NCBI GenBank assembly: GCA_024703915.1
Contig: CP087969.1
Location: 806,001 to 870,000 of the forward strand
From: Massilia sp. H-1
GTDB lineage: Bacteria > Pseudomonadota > Gammaproteobacteria > Burkholderiales > Burkholderiaceae_D
Length of the DNA: 64,000 nt
Direction: 5' to 3'
In this document: in pieces, positions 49,027 through 59,394 of the stretch
Position numbering within the stretch: position 1 is the first letter of the stretch
How the letters are laid out: the number at the start of each line of letters is the position of its first letter
Program-made: the position numbers and the translations under genes
The notes under the pieces: model-generated
Seen by the model: the letters and a program-made list of their open reading frames with translations, nothing else
Databases searched by the model: none
Told to the model about the DNA's origin: nothing

Positions 49027-51098
49027 ATGAACAATCTCACAAGCCGGGCTTAGCTGGGCTGCGCTATCGGTGGGTGGCGCATGCGCACTTGCCTACATCG
49101 CCCTCATGCGCGGCGAATCCATCAATGCCATCTGGATCGTTGCCGCCGCGGTCTGCGTGTATCTGATCGCCTACCGCTTCTACAGCAAGTTCATCGCCGA
49201 ACGCGTGGCCGGGCTCGACGCCAAGCGGCAGACGCCTACCCTACAAATTCAACGACGGCCTCGACTACGTTCCCACCAACCGCTACGTGCTGTTCGGCCA
49301 CCATTTTGCCGCCATCGCCGGTGCCGGTCCGCTGGTCGGGCCCGTACTGGCCGCGCAGATGGGCTACTTGCCGGGCATGATGTGGATCCTCGCGGGCGTG
49401 GTCTTCATGCCTGGCGCAGTGCAGGACTTCATGGTCCTCTTCATCTCCACCCGCCGCGACGGCCGCTCGCTTGGCGACCTGATCAAATCGGAACTGGGCG
49501 AGATTCCGGGCGTCATCGCCCTGCTCGGCACCTTCATGATCATGGTCATCATTCTGGCCGTGCTGGCGCTCATCGTCGTCAAGGCGCTGACCGGCTCGCC
49601 GTGGGGCAGCTTTACCGTCATGGCCACGATTCCTATCGCGCTGTTCATGGGCATCTATTCGCGTTACATCCGCGTCGGCCGGATCGGCGAAATCTCGCTG
49701 ATCGGTTTCGTCTTGCTGATGCTGGCCATCTTTGGCGGCCAGCTTGTCGCTGCCGATCCTGTATTGGCCGCAATGTTCACCTTTACCGGCGTTCAGCTCA
49801 CCTGGATGCTGATCGGTTACGGCTTCATCGCTTCCGTCATTCCCGTGTGGCTGCTGCTGGCGCCGCGCGATTATCTGTCGACCTTCCTCAAGATCGGCAC
49901 CATCGTTGCGCTGGCGCTCGGCATTCTGTTTGTCGCGCCTGAACTCAAGATGCTTAGGCGGTGACCAAGTTCATCGACGGCACCGGCCCGGTCTGGTCGG
50001 GCAGCCTGTTCCCCTTCCTGTTCATTACCATCGCTTGCGGTGCGGTATCCGGTTTCCACGCACTGATCGCTTCGGGCACCACGCCCAAGATGATCGAGAA
50101 CGAACAGCACGCCCGCTTCATCGGCTACGGCGCCATGCTGATGGAATCGTTTGTTGCCATCATGGCGCTGGTTGCCGCGTCCACCATCGAGCCTGGCATT
50201 TACTTTGCCATGAATAGCCCCGCCGCTCTGCTCGGCACGACCGCTGAATCGGCCGCGGCTGCCGTCACGCAGCTCGGCTTTGTCATCACACCGGAGATGC
50301 TCACGCAAACAGCCAAGGACGTCGGCGAAACGACCATCATTTCCCATGTGGCAGTGCACCAACGCTCGCGGTCGGCATGGCGCACATCTTGTCGGGCGCC
50401 ATCGGCGGCAAGGCGATGATGGCCTTCTGGTACCACTTCGCGATCCTGTTCGAGGCGCTGTTCATCCTCACGGCGGTGGACGCTGGCACGCGCGCTAACT
50501 GCTTTATGCTGCAGGATTTGCTCGGCGCCTTTGCGCCTTCGCTCAAGCGCACCGACTCCCTGCCCGCCAACCTGATCGCCACCTCGCTGTGCGTGGCGGC
50601 CTGGGGCTACTTCCTGTACCAGGGCGTGGTCGATCCGCTGGGCGGCATCAACACCCTGTGGCCGCTGTTCGGGGATCGCCAACCAGATGTTGGCCGGTAT
50701 CGCGCTGATCCTTGCCACCTGCGTGCTGTTCAAGATGAAACGCGCACGCTTCGCCTGGGTGACCATGGTACCGACCGCCTGGCTGCTGGTATGCACGCTG
50801 ACGGCTGGCTGGCAGAAGATCTTCCACGAGAACGTCAAGATCGGCTTTGTCGCCCATGCGAAGAAGTTCCAGGCCGCGATCGACCAGGGGATAGTGCTGG
50901 CGCTAACCAAGAACATGGATCAGATGCACCGCATTGTCTTTAACGATTATGTGGATGCGTCGCTGGCCTAAGCTTCTTCATCCTCGTGGTGCTGGCGGTG
51001 CTCGGCTTTGGCATCCGCACCATCCTGGCGGCGCGCTGCCAAAGCTGCCGAGCGCAAAGGAATCGCCATTCGTCACACAGCCGCTGGCGCAGGCCTGA
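49027..51098 (+). CDS. cstA: CstA carbon starvation / peptide-pyruvate transporter
   Basis: About 690 residues, matching CstA along its full length (E. coli 701). Many transmembrane helices. Typical segments: [154 protein letters not shown] and [14 protein letters not shown]. It is an inner-membrane transporter for peptides or pyruvate. Breaks: 49048 (GCTTAGC), 49233 (GCCTACC), 49952 (GCTTAGGC), 50345, 50675 (G-run), 50966 (GCCTAAGC) and about 51040. The stop TGA at 51096 is 2 bases from the ybdD start. Confidence 0.93.
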
Positions 51099-51100
51099 TC

Positions 51101-51282
51101 ATGTTTGACGAACTGATCCAGGCCTAAGCCGCTACCTCGGGCAGAGCATGCGCCTGATGGTGGGCTTGCCTGAATATAGTACCTATGTCTCGCACCGGGA
51201 GAGTACCCACCCGGGCCAGCCTGTCATGTCGTACGAGGAATTCTTCCGCGAACGGCAGGAAGCCAGGTACGGCGGCGCTTAA
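51101..51282 (+). CDS. ybdD: YbdD-type (DUF466) protein, CstA partner
   Basis: 60 residues: MFDELIQAGRYLGQSMRLMVGLPEY, then HRESTHPGQPVMSYEEFFRERQEARYGG. This is the DUF466/YbdD family, always next to CstA-type transporters, where the small protein is needed for transport activity. The frame is broken only at 51122 (GCCTAAGC, the Ala-Gly of QAGRYLG). Without repair the protein would stop after 8 residues. It is directly behind cstA with a 2-base gap, so the two are co-translated. Confidence 0.92.
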
Positions 51283-51400
51283 AGCAGCGCGGTGGCTGCT
51301 GCTAGGTTCAGACCAATGCCGCTCAGTGCAAGCTGGGCGGCATTTTCTATTCCACGAATGTGTTTACAATGCTCTACCATTGTCGGCCACCGGGATATCG

Positions 51401-52381
51401 ATGCACAAACTGTCTGCCCTCCTCTTTTGCCTGATCGCCGGACATGCCATTGCGCGCACCGCGCCACCTTCGGCGCCCAAGCGCGTGCAGACTGCGCAGC
51501 GCGTCACCTTCGATTTCCACAGCGCCTTCTTGATGAACCTGCACCACTTCCTGTACGACATGGCGGTGCGCAAGGACAAGCTTGCGAGCGTTCAATGGCA
51601 AGCCGCGCCGACCAGTGACGAGATGGACACGCTGCGCAACGCAATCGCGTTCTACCGCAGCCATTACGCCGAACTGGAATTGCTGGACGATGCGACCATG
51701 GTCGGCATCAAGCACGCCCTGTCGGTGGACGATGCGCGGCGCAGCACTGCCGGTCTGGCGCTGCCGCCCGGCCTGGCGGCCGTGCTCGATTCGGTTGCGC
51801 CCATTTATGAACGCAGCCTGTGGTCCCTGCATGACCGCAGCAACCGCACGTGGATCGCCCAGGCACGCGCGCTCGATACCGTGTTCGGCGCCGAAGTTCA
51901 GGCCAACATCGAACGCCACCTCGGTGCGCCGTTTCCAACCAGGCCCATCCGCGACGATGTGGTCTTTGCCACCGGCACCCGCCAGGGCGCCTACACCGAC
52001 GAGCAAATCGTGATGCCGAGCAACCGCGCCGACTACCAGGGTCTGGCTGCGCTGGAAATGCTGTACCACGAGGCATCGCACACCACCGTCACGGTCGCGC
52101 TCGAAGCGGCCATCGAAGCGCGCCTCAAGGCAACCGGACGCAAGGATGACCTGGCGCTCTGGCATGTCGCCCAGTTCTATACCGTCGGCAAGGTCACGCA
52201 GGACGTGCTGGCCAAGCGCGGTATCAGCTACCGCAGTTACGCCGATCAGCGTGGCCTGTACGCAGGTTTCTGGGCGCCGCTCATGCCGGTGCTGGAAGCG
52301 GTCTGGGTGCCGCACATGGACGGTAAGCTGAACCTGCAAGACACCGTCAACCTCATGGTGGACCGGCTCCCCGCGCCTTAG
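51401..52381 (+). CDS. Hypothetical exported protein with HExxH-like motif
   Basis: 326 residues, intact, with a signal peptide (MHKLSALLFCLIAGHAIA). The mature protein reads FDFHSAFLMNLHHFLYDMAVR, SDEMDTLRNAIAFYRSHYAELELLDDATM, TRQGAYTDEQIVMPSN and GLAALEMLYHEASHTTVTVALEA. HEASH fits an HExxH zinc-binding pattern, and the downstream LWHVAQFYTVGKV and GLYAGFW could supply a further ligand. No named family. Predicted periplasmic, possibly a metallopeptidase. The stop TAG is inside a GCGCCTTAGGCGC palindrome that may help termination. Confidence 0.7.
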   Translation: MHKLSALLFCLIAGHAIARTAPPSAPKRVQTAQRVTFDFHSAFLMNLHHFLYDMAVRKDKLASVQWQAAPTSDEMDTLRNAIAFYRSHYAELELLDDATMVGIKHALSVDDARRSTAGLALPPGLAAVLDSVAPIYERSLWSLHDRSNRTWIAQARALDTVFGAEVQANIERHLGAPFPTRPIRDDVVFATGTRQGAYTDEQIVMPSNRADYQGLAALEMLYHEASHTTVTVALEAAIEARLKATGRKDDLALWHVAQFYTVGKVTQDVLAKRGISYRSYADQRGLYAGFWAPLMPVLEAVWVPHMDGKLNLQDTVNLMVDRLPAP

Positions 52382-52406
52382 GCGCCACATTCTTTGCGTT
52401 CTCCAC

Positions 52407-52458
52407 TTGCACAACCGTGCATAGTGTATATACTGTGTATATGCGCATACACAGTACA
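52407..52458 (+). promoter_or_regulatory. Promoter and operator-like palindrome of the GntR-ABC operon
   Basis: TTGCAC (52407-52412), 16 bases, then TATACT (52429-52434) form a near-consensus promoter that would start transcription at about 52441, exactly at the ATG of the GntR gene. TGTGTAT-ATGCGCAT-ACACA (52434-52453) is a near palindrome covering the -10 and the start codon, a good candidate for autoregulation by the encoded repressor. Confidence 0.55.
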
Positions 52459-52836
52459 TTTACCATTTCCCAAACCGACGGCCGCCCGATGTATCTGCAG
52501 ATCATCGAGCAAATCCGTCACAAGGTGGGTATCGGCGACTGGTAGGCAGGGGGCGGAAATTCCGTCCATCCGTCAGCTCGCTGCCGACCTGAGCGTCAGT
52601 GTCATCACGGTCAAGCGTGCCTACCAGGAACTAGAACAGGCTGAAGCGTGATCGTGACCCAGCCCGGGCGCGGTTCGATCGTCTCGTCCAGTCCGGTGCT
52701 CGACACGGCCCAGTGGGAAGAACAATTGAACCAGTCCCTGGACCAGGCCGCCCGCCTCGGTCAGCTGCTGGGTTTGGCTCCTGACGCACTCGCGTCCCGC
52801 CTGTACGCCGCGATACAACATTTGAAGGAAGAATAA
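52441..52836 (+). CDS. GntR-family (YtrA type) transcriptional regulator
   Basis: About 131 residues. Short GntR regulator with only a helix-turn-helix and a small dimer tail, as in the YtrA subgroup: MYLQIIEQIRHKVGIGDWPAGAEIPSIRQLAADLSVSVITVKRAYQELEQAGVIVTQPGRGSIVS. The C-terminal part is LNQSLDQAARLGQLLGLA. Breaks are at 52547 (GTAGGC plus a G-run) and 52641 (GCTGAAGC for GCCGGC). It begins at the predicted transcription start, so translation is probably leaderless. The TAA overlaps the ATG of the ABC ATPase gene. YtrA regulators repress neighbouring ABC exporters. Confidence 0.83.
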
Positions 52837-53733
52837 TGGATACCCTGGCAGTGCAGCTACGTTCCGTATGCAAGCGCTATCCCCACTTTGCGCTGGACCA
52901 GGTCGACTTGTCGGTGGCCCAGGGCAGCATCATGGGTTTTCTTGGTGCCAATGGCGCCAAGCAAATCGACCACCATCCGCATCCTCATGGGCCTGGTACA
53001 CCAGCACAGCGGCAGCGTGCGCGTGCTCGGGCACGAGATGCCGTCCGCCCAGGCGCTGGCCAAGCAGGAAATCGGCTTCGTGTCGGAAGACTTGCGGCTG
53101 TATGGCGGTGCCACGCTGCAATGGCATATGGATCTGGTCGCGTCGATTTATCCGCGCTGGGATGCGGCTTACGCCAAAACCTTGCTGGGCCGCTTCGATC
53201 TGGAGCCGGTGCAGAAGGTCAAAGGCTTGTCGCACGGACAGCGGGTCAAGGCCGCCCTGTTGCTGGCGCTCGCACGCCGTCCCAAGCTGCTGGTGCTCGA
53301 CGAACCGACCACCGGCCTCGATCCAGTTGCCAGGCATGAAGTGCTTGCCGAGCTGATGCATGCGATGGTGGACGAAGACCGCACCGTGCTCTTTTCGTCC
53401 CACAACACACGCGACGTCGAACAGATTGCCGACGCCATCACCTTCATCGACCGCGGCAAGATTGTCGACGCCGATGACAAGGAGAACTATCTCGAGCGCT
53501 GGCGCCGCATCCAGCTCGATCTGCCGCCGGGGCACACGTTGCCGCAACTGGCCGGTACGGTGTCGGTGGTCGGCGAAGGCCGCAGCCGCGTGCTGACCAC
53601 CAGCCAGTTCAGCGAGGAGATTACCGGCGCCTGCCAGGCGGCGGGCGCGAGCATTCACGCCGTCCAGTCGATGAGCCTGGAAGAGATTTTCGTCAACACC
53701 GTCATGGGCCAACGCGGGGAGGCAACAGTATGA
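52836..53733 (+). CDS. ABC transporter ATP-binding protein
   Basis: About 298 residues. Walker A is reconstructed as GANGAGKSTT; the sequence has GCCAAGCAAATCG where GCCGGCAAATCG is needed (52957). Signature LSHGQ, Walker B LLVLDEPTTGLDP and the H-loop SSHNT are intact, as is the C-terminal domain (FIDRGKIVDADDKENYLERW). The Q-loop region reads QEIGFVSEDLRLYGG. It energises the membrane subunit encoded next. The protein type fits YtrB-like exporters. The ATGA overlap at the end links it to the permease gene. Confidence 0.88.
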
Positions 53734-54411
53734 ACACCCATATGATTCGGATTCTGGTCCGGAAAGACTTGCGCCTCGTTACCCTGCCGGTGCTGTGCTA
53801 CCTGGCCGCCGGGCTGGTGTCGATCGGCATCATGAGCGTGGAACAGCACGCCTGGTTCTATGCTTAAGCAGCGTGCTCTTGATCACCTCGATGATCGCGC
53901 TCGGCTTTCATCCGCCGATGGCCACCGTGGTCGGCGAACGCAAGGAACAGACGCTCGCTTTCGTGATGAGCATGCCCATCACATCACGCCACTGACTACA
54001 CCTGGTCCAAGCTGCTGGCCAACCTGATGCTGTTCTTTATTCCCTGGGCGATCTTGCTGGCCGCAACCATCGGCTTGATCTTGCTGCGGCCGTCGTTGCC
54101 GGATGGTTTGATTCCATATTCCAGCATCCTGTTTGGCGCAATTGCTTCCAGTGCCGTCGTGATCCTGTGCATCGGCATTGTCAGTGAATCGCTGCACTGG
54201 ACTATCGGCACGCAGATCGCATCGAACCTCCTCTTCCAGGGAGTCATGTACGCCGCTTCCACCACGCTTATGGATCAAGGCCACCATGAACGGCGAACTG
54301 GTGGACTGGAATGCCCCGGCGCTCGCCTTCCTCGGCATTGAGCTGGCGATCGCCGTCATCGCGCTGCCGGTCACGCTCTGGCTGCAATCGCGCAAGACCG
54401 ACTTCCTCTAA
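53730..54411 (+). CDS. ABC transporter permease (ABC-2 type)
   Basis: About 227 residues with six transmembrane helices: LVTLPVLCYLAAGLVSIGIM, VLLITSMIALGFHPPMATVV, LLANLMLFFIPWAILLAATIGLILL, ILFGAIASSAVVILCIGIV, QIASNLLFQGVMYAA and FLGIELAIAVIALPVTLWL. The coupling segment ERKEQTLAFVMSMPIT precedes the second half. Breaks: 53862 (GCTTAAGC), 53990 and 54268 (GCTTATGG). It makes a pair with the ATPase; the exported substrate is unknown. Confidence 0.8.
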
Positions 54412-54425
54412 ACCCCGGAGCTGCC

Positions 54426-55548
54426 ATGCAAACCGACAAGCAAACCTTGGCGGCGGGACAGACACGCCTGCACGGGCTCGACGCCGTGCGCGTTTGCCCT
54501 GCTGCTGGGTGTGATCCTGCACGCGACCATGTCGTTCCTGCCCGGGCCGCAAGTGTGGCTGGTGGATGACAGGCAAAGCAGTCTCTTTCTTTCCGCGGCA
54601 TTTTTCGTGATTCACATGTTGCGGATGCTGACGTTTTTCCTGATCGCAGGTTACGTCGCGCGGCTCAGTTTTCACAAGCTGGGCGCGGCCGGGTTCTTTC
54701 GCGACCGCGCCTTGCGCATCGGTGTGCCGCTGGTGCTGGGATGGATGGTGCTGTTCCCGGCCTTGATGGCTGCGGCGGGCATTCCCTTTGAGGGATGGAG
54801 CGTGACTTTCGGCAGCTTTCCCCTGGCCCACCTGTGGTTCCTGTATCTGCTGGGCACCTTCTATCTGGCACTGGCGGTCGTGCATCCCCTGCTTGGACTT
54901 GTGGGCGGGCGCATCACGCATCTGCTGTTGCAGCCCTGGGCGGTGCTGGTGCTGGCGGCGCCGCTGGGGCTGAGCTTGCATCTGCATCCCTACTGGGTCA
55001 TGTGGTTCGGCATCCCCACACCGGACCGCGGCTTTGTGCCCAGCCTGCCATCGGTACTCAGCTACGGCGGCGCCTTCCTGTTCGGCTGGATGACGGCCTC
55101 GCGGCCGGATGCGCCCGGCATCTGGGCGAGACGCTGGCCGTTCAACCTGGCACTGGCCTGCGTCTGCACCGTCTTCTGCCTGGCACAGACGGGACTGGCG
55201 CCCTTGCTGATGCCGGTGCCGCAAGGCAGCGCCAAGCTGATGTTTGCCGCCAGCTATAGCGTCGGCGCCTGGAGCTGGGCGCTGGCGCTGGCCGGGATCG
55301 GACATCGCTTCCTCGGCAATCACAGTCCGGCTCGCCGCTATCTGGCCGATGCGTCGTACTGGATTTACCTCGTGCATTTGCCGCTGGTGGTCCTGCTGCA
55401 GAACGCGGTGGCGCAACTGGCCTGGCCGTGGCCCTTGAAAATGCTGCTGATTCTAGCGGTGGCGTTCGCGGTGATGCTTGCCACTTACGCCTTGTTGATC
55501 CGGCGCACTGTCGTCGGGGTCGTGTTGAACGGCCGCAAGAAAAGCTAA
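54426..55548 (+). CDS. Acyltransferase family membrane protein (OpgC-like)
   Basis: About 373 residues with around ten transmembrane helices. It belongs to the acyltransferase_3/OpgC type: GLDAVRAFALLLGVILHATMSFLPG near the N-terminus (the basic Arg and His in the first helices are family marks), MLTFFLIAGYVARLSFHKLGAAGFFRDRALRIGVPLVLG, HLWFLYLLGTFYLAL and DASYWIYLVHLPLVVLLQ. It probably transfers acyl groups to a sugar or glucan at the inner membrane. One break near 54490. It starts 15 bases after the ABC permease stop, so it may be the last gene of that operon. Confidence 0.8.
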
Positions 55549-55581
55549 ACCTATAACCCTCTTTGAAAGTGAGATCTCATC

Positions 55582-56311
55582 ATGCGTGGACTCCCTCTGT
55601 TGCTTGCTCTGTTGTTTGCCCTGCCATCGCAGGCCTCCCCCACACCGACCGTGCAAACCTTGCTCGACCAGCATGCGAAGGCGCTGGGGCCGCTTGAACG
55701 GGTCACGACCCGGCGCGTCAAGATGCGCGTGATCGGGATGGCGCCGTTCGATTTGCCCGTCGTCGTGGAGTCGAGCAGGCCCAATCTGATCCGCAAGGAA
55801 GTATCGCTGCAAGGCAGCGTGCAGGTGACCGCGTTCGACGGCAAACGTTCATGGAAGACCGATCCGTTCGTTGCCGGTGGCGACAAGCTTGCGCCGCTGC
55901 TTAGCTGACGAAGCGAAGGCTTTGCTGGCGGAATCGGATTTCGACGGCGTGCTGATCCAGCCGATGGCCAAGGGAATCAAGGTCGCCTACCTGGGGCTAG
56001 AAGCGACGGTCGACGGCAAAGCCGCGCACACCTTGCGCGTGACGCAGCCGAATGGCGATGCGGCCACCGTGTGGCTCGACGCCACGACCTATCTCGAATT
56101 CAAACGTACTCAGCCGGGAGCGGTGATGGGGCAGATAAAATCGCTCGACATTTTTACCAGCGATTACCGCATGGTTGACGGCATTCGGGTACCGCACAAG
56201 GTCGAGATCGGGCTGAGTGGCGCGAAGGAAAAGATGTCGGTCATCGTCGATGTTGTCGAACTGAATGCGAAGATTGATCCGAGCCGTTATTCGGTGCCTG
56301 CTGCCAAGTAA
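55582..56311 (+). CDS. LolA/MucB-like exported protein
   Basis: About 243 residues with a signal peptide (MRGLPLLLALLFALPSQAS). Lipoprotein-carrier-like beta sheet: TVQTLLDQHAKALGPLERVTTRRVKMRVIGMAPFDLPVVVESSRPNLIRKEVSLQGSVQVTAFDGKRSWKTDPF, then HTLRVTQPNGDAATVWLDATTYLEFKR and TSDYRMVDGIRVPHKVEIG. Such outer-membrane lipoprotein-sorting-like proteins are common after acyltransferases and kinases. The break at 55899 (GCTTAGC, Pro-Ala) is of the window-wide kind. Function unknown; periplasmic. Confidence 0.75.
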
Positions 56312-56323
56312 ATTCTCTGGGGG

Positions 56324-56410
56324 CGTTGGGGGTCAGGTCTGACATTCGGACACGAGCTCAACCGCAAAGCGGTTGAGCTCGTGTCCGAATGTCAGACCTG
56401 ACCCCCAACG
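56324..56410. repeat. Perfect palindrome with 42-bp arms
   Basis: The left arm begins CGTTGGGGGTCAGGTCTGAC and ends GAGCTCAACCGC at 56365. After the loop AAA (56366-56368) the right arm is its exact reverse complement to 56410. It lies just after the stop at 56311 and upstream of the hybrid kinase. It may act as a bidirectional terminator and resembles REP-type elements. A degenerate half copy lies at 12784-12820. Confidence 0.85.
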
Positions 56411-56540
56411 CGCCTTCTCCGTTGCATCCCCGCCTCCCCCCTCCGGGCAACTTTGTCCGCGATCAAAGCTGTCAAGAATCTTTACACGTATATTTTTCCT
56501 GCCGGAATCCGATTCCCCACCTCACCAGACGAAGCCCGCC

Positions 56541-59393
56541 ATGCTGAACTTCGAGCGCTCCAGTTTGAACAAGAAATTAACCATCATTTCTTTCCTGTCG
56601 ACCGGCACCGCGCTCCTGTTCGTGTTCGTCGCCTTCACGGTGACGTCGGTGTTGAATCACCGCAAGGATGAAGGAATGCAACTGTCGTCCTTCATGCGAG
56701 CGTGATCGGCGCCAACAGCGTCGATGCGCTGACGTTCAATGACCGCAGCCGCGCACACAAGACCCTGGCCGCGCTCAGGGCCAAGGATGAAATTTCCAGC
56801 GCGGCATTGTTCGACCGCAACGGTGCCGTGTTCGCGCAATACGCCCGCCCCGGCCTGGTCGAGGCCGATCCCGCCACGCTGGCGGTCGATCCCGACGACG
56901 ACAAGCTGACCCTGGCCAATCGCCTCGGCAGCAGTTTCTGGTCGACCAGCATGCGCCGCTACCGTCCAGTGACCGGCCTCGACAACACGCAAATCGGCGT
57001 GGTCATGATCGAAGCGGACTTGACGGCCATGTGGCTCGACGTGCTCAAGAGCCTGGGCATGATCGCGGCCGCCATGGGCGGCTCGCTGATGGTGGCGATG
57101 GTGCTGGCCAGCCGCTTCAAGGGCAGCATTGCCGATCCCGTCACCAAGCTGATCAATGCCGCGCAGAAGGTGTCGGCCAGCCAGAATTACAACCTGCGCA
57201 TTTCCCATGAACGCACCGACGAGCTCGGCACGCTGATCGACAGCTTCAACGACATGCTGGCCCAGATCGAAGGCCGCGGCGCCGCCCTCACCCACCATCG
57301 CGACGAGCTCGAGCGCCAAGTCAGCGTGCGCACCGAGCAGCTGGAAAAGGCCAAGAACGCGGCCGAGGCGGCCAGCCGCGCCAAGAGCGCCTTCCTGGCC
57401 ACCATGAGCCACGAAATCCGCACGCCGATGAATGGCGTGCTGGGCATGACGGAAATGCTGCTCAGTACCTCGTTGACCGAGACCCAGCGCAATTTCACGC
57501 GCCTGGTCAAGCGCTCGGGCGAGCATCTGCTGGTGATCATCAACGACATCCTCGACTTTTCCAAGATCGAGGCGGGCAAGCTGTCGATCGAGTACATCAA
57601 CTTCAACCTGTGGGATCTGCTCGACGACATCAACAACATCTATTCGCCGCAAGCCCACGCCAAGGGCATCGCGCTCGATTTCGACATCGCCAACGACATC
57701 CCGATCGCCATCTGCGGCGACCCGAACCGCCTGCGCCAGATCATGGCCAACCTGCTTGGCAATGCGATCAAGTTCACCGACCGCGGCCAGATCCTGGCCA
57801 AGGTCCAGGTCACGGGCGAAGACGGCCCCACCGTCAGCCTGCGCTTCGAAGTGCACGACACCGGCATCGGCGTCTCGCGCGACGCGCGCAGCAGGATCTT
57901 TGAAGCGTTTTCGCAGGCGGACAATTCGACCACCCGCAAATACGGCGGCACCGGTCTGGGCCTGGCCATTTCACGCCAGCTGGTCGAGCTGATGGGCGGG
58001 AAAATCGGCGTCGAGAACGCGCTGACCCAGGGTTCCATCTTCTGGTTCACGGTCAGCTTCGACAAGCGCCGCGTCAGAAACCGACGAACCGGGCATGTCG
58101 CTCAAAGCCATCGAAGGCTTGCGCGTGCTGGTGGTCGACGAGAGCGAGGAAAGCCGCCGCGTGCTCGAACAGCAGCTGGCGGCCTGGCAGGTGGCCAGCG
58201 AGAGCGCCCGGTCGGCGGTCGATGCGGTCGAGCGGCTCACGGCGGCGGCTCGCAGCGGCAAACCCTACGACGTGGCGATCATCGACATGGACCTCAAGCG
58301 CACCAGCGGCCTGTCGCTGGCGGCCGCCATCAAGGGCGATCCGAATACGGCCGCCACCCGCCTGCTGCTGGTCAGCGACAACCGCCTGGCCGCCGATCCC
58401 GTGCAGCGGCGCGAGGCCGGCGTGGCGTACCAGCTGATCAAGCCTGCGCGCTTGCGCGATCTGTTCTGAATGCATCATGACCCGCCCCCGCATCAAGCGG
58501 CCCGCGATCGCGGTCCCGGCCGAACCACGCACGGTGCTGCCCCCGCGCGGAAACGGGCGCGCCGCCCGCCGTCAAGCCGCCGCGCGTGCGCAAGGTGCTG
58601 CTGGCCGAGGACAATCCGGTGAACGTGGAAGTGGCCAAGGCCATGCTCGATTCGCTGGGACTGAAGGTGCAGATCGCCCGCAACGGCGAAGAAGCCCTGC
58701 AGGCCGCGCGCGCCGACAATTACGACATCGTCCTCATGGATTGCCAGATGCCGGTCATGGACGGCTTTGCCGCCACCGCCGAAATCCGCCGCCACGAGCA
58801 GTCCGGCGGCCGCGGACGCACCCCTGCCGATCATCGCGATCACCGCCAACGCGCTCCAGGGCGACCGCGAAGCCTGCCTCGCCATGCCAGCATGGACGAC
58901 TACCTGAGCAAGCCGTTCACGCAGCAGCAGCTGGCCGCCGTGATCGGGCGCTGGATCGGCATGCCGATCGCCGCCAGCGTGCACCACGACGACGAGCCGC
59001 CCATGCTGCCGCCCGAGGTGCGCGAGGTGATCGAGCGCGACGTCATCAACCGCAATGCGCTCGACAACATCCGCGCCCTCAACAAGGACAGCGGCGACGC
59101 CCTGGTGCAGAAGGTCATCGCCGCCTATGTGGACGACACATGCGGCCCTGCTCCAGACCCTGCGCTGCGCCATCGCCCGCGTCGATTGCGGCAACCTGCG
59201 CAAGGTCGCGCACAGCCTCAAGTCGAGCAGCGCCAATGTCGGCGCCGAGTCGCTCGCGCAGCTGTGCAAGGAAATGGAAACCCTGGGCCGGTCCCAGACC
59301 ACCGAAGGCGCCAGCGCCATCCTGATCGACATGGAGCACGAATTTCAAGCCGTCCGGCATTCGCTCAATGCCATCCAAGTGAAGGAAAATTGA
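56541..59393 (+). CDS. Hybrid histidine kinase (HAMP-HisKA-HATPase-REC-REC-Hpt)
   Basis: About 950 residues. Transmembrane helix (KLTIISFLSTGTALLFVFVAFTV), CHASE8-like periplasmic region, second helix (SLGMIAAAMGGSLMVAMVLAS), HAMP, HisKA (ATMSHEIRTPMNGVLGMTEMLL), HATPase (NAIKFTDRGQ, DTGIGVS, TGLGLAISRQLVELMGG), a pseudo-receiver (LRVLVVDESEESRRVLEQQLAAW, DVAIIDMDL), a true receiver (KVLLAEDNPVNVEVAKAMLDSLG, YDIVLMDCQMPVMDGFAATAEIRR) and a C-terminal Hpt (CGNLRKVAHSLKSSSANVGA). It supports a full phosphorelay. Breaks at 56690, 58070, 58465, 58828, 58883 (GCCATGCC) and 59140. It is followed after 1 base by the REC-GGDEF-EAL gene. Confidence 0.88.
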
Positions 59394-59394
59394 C

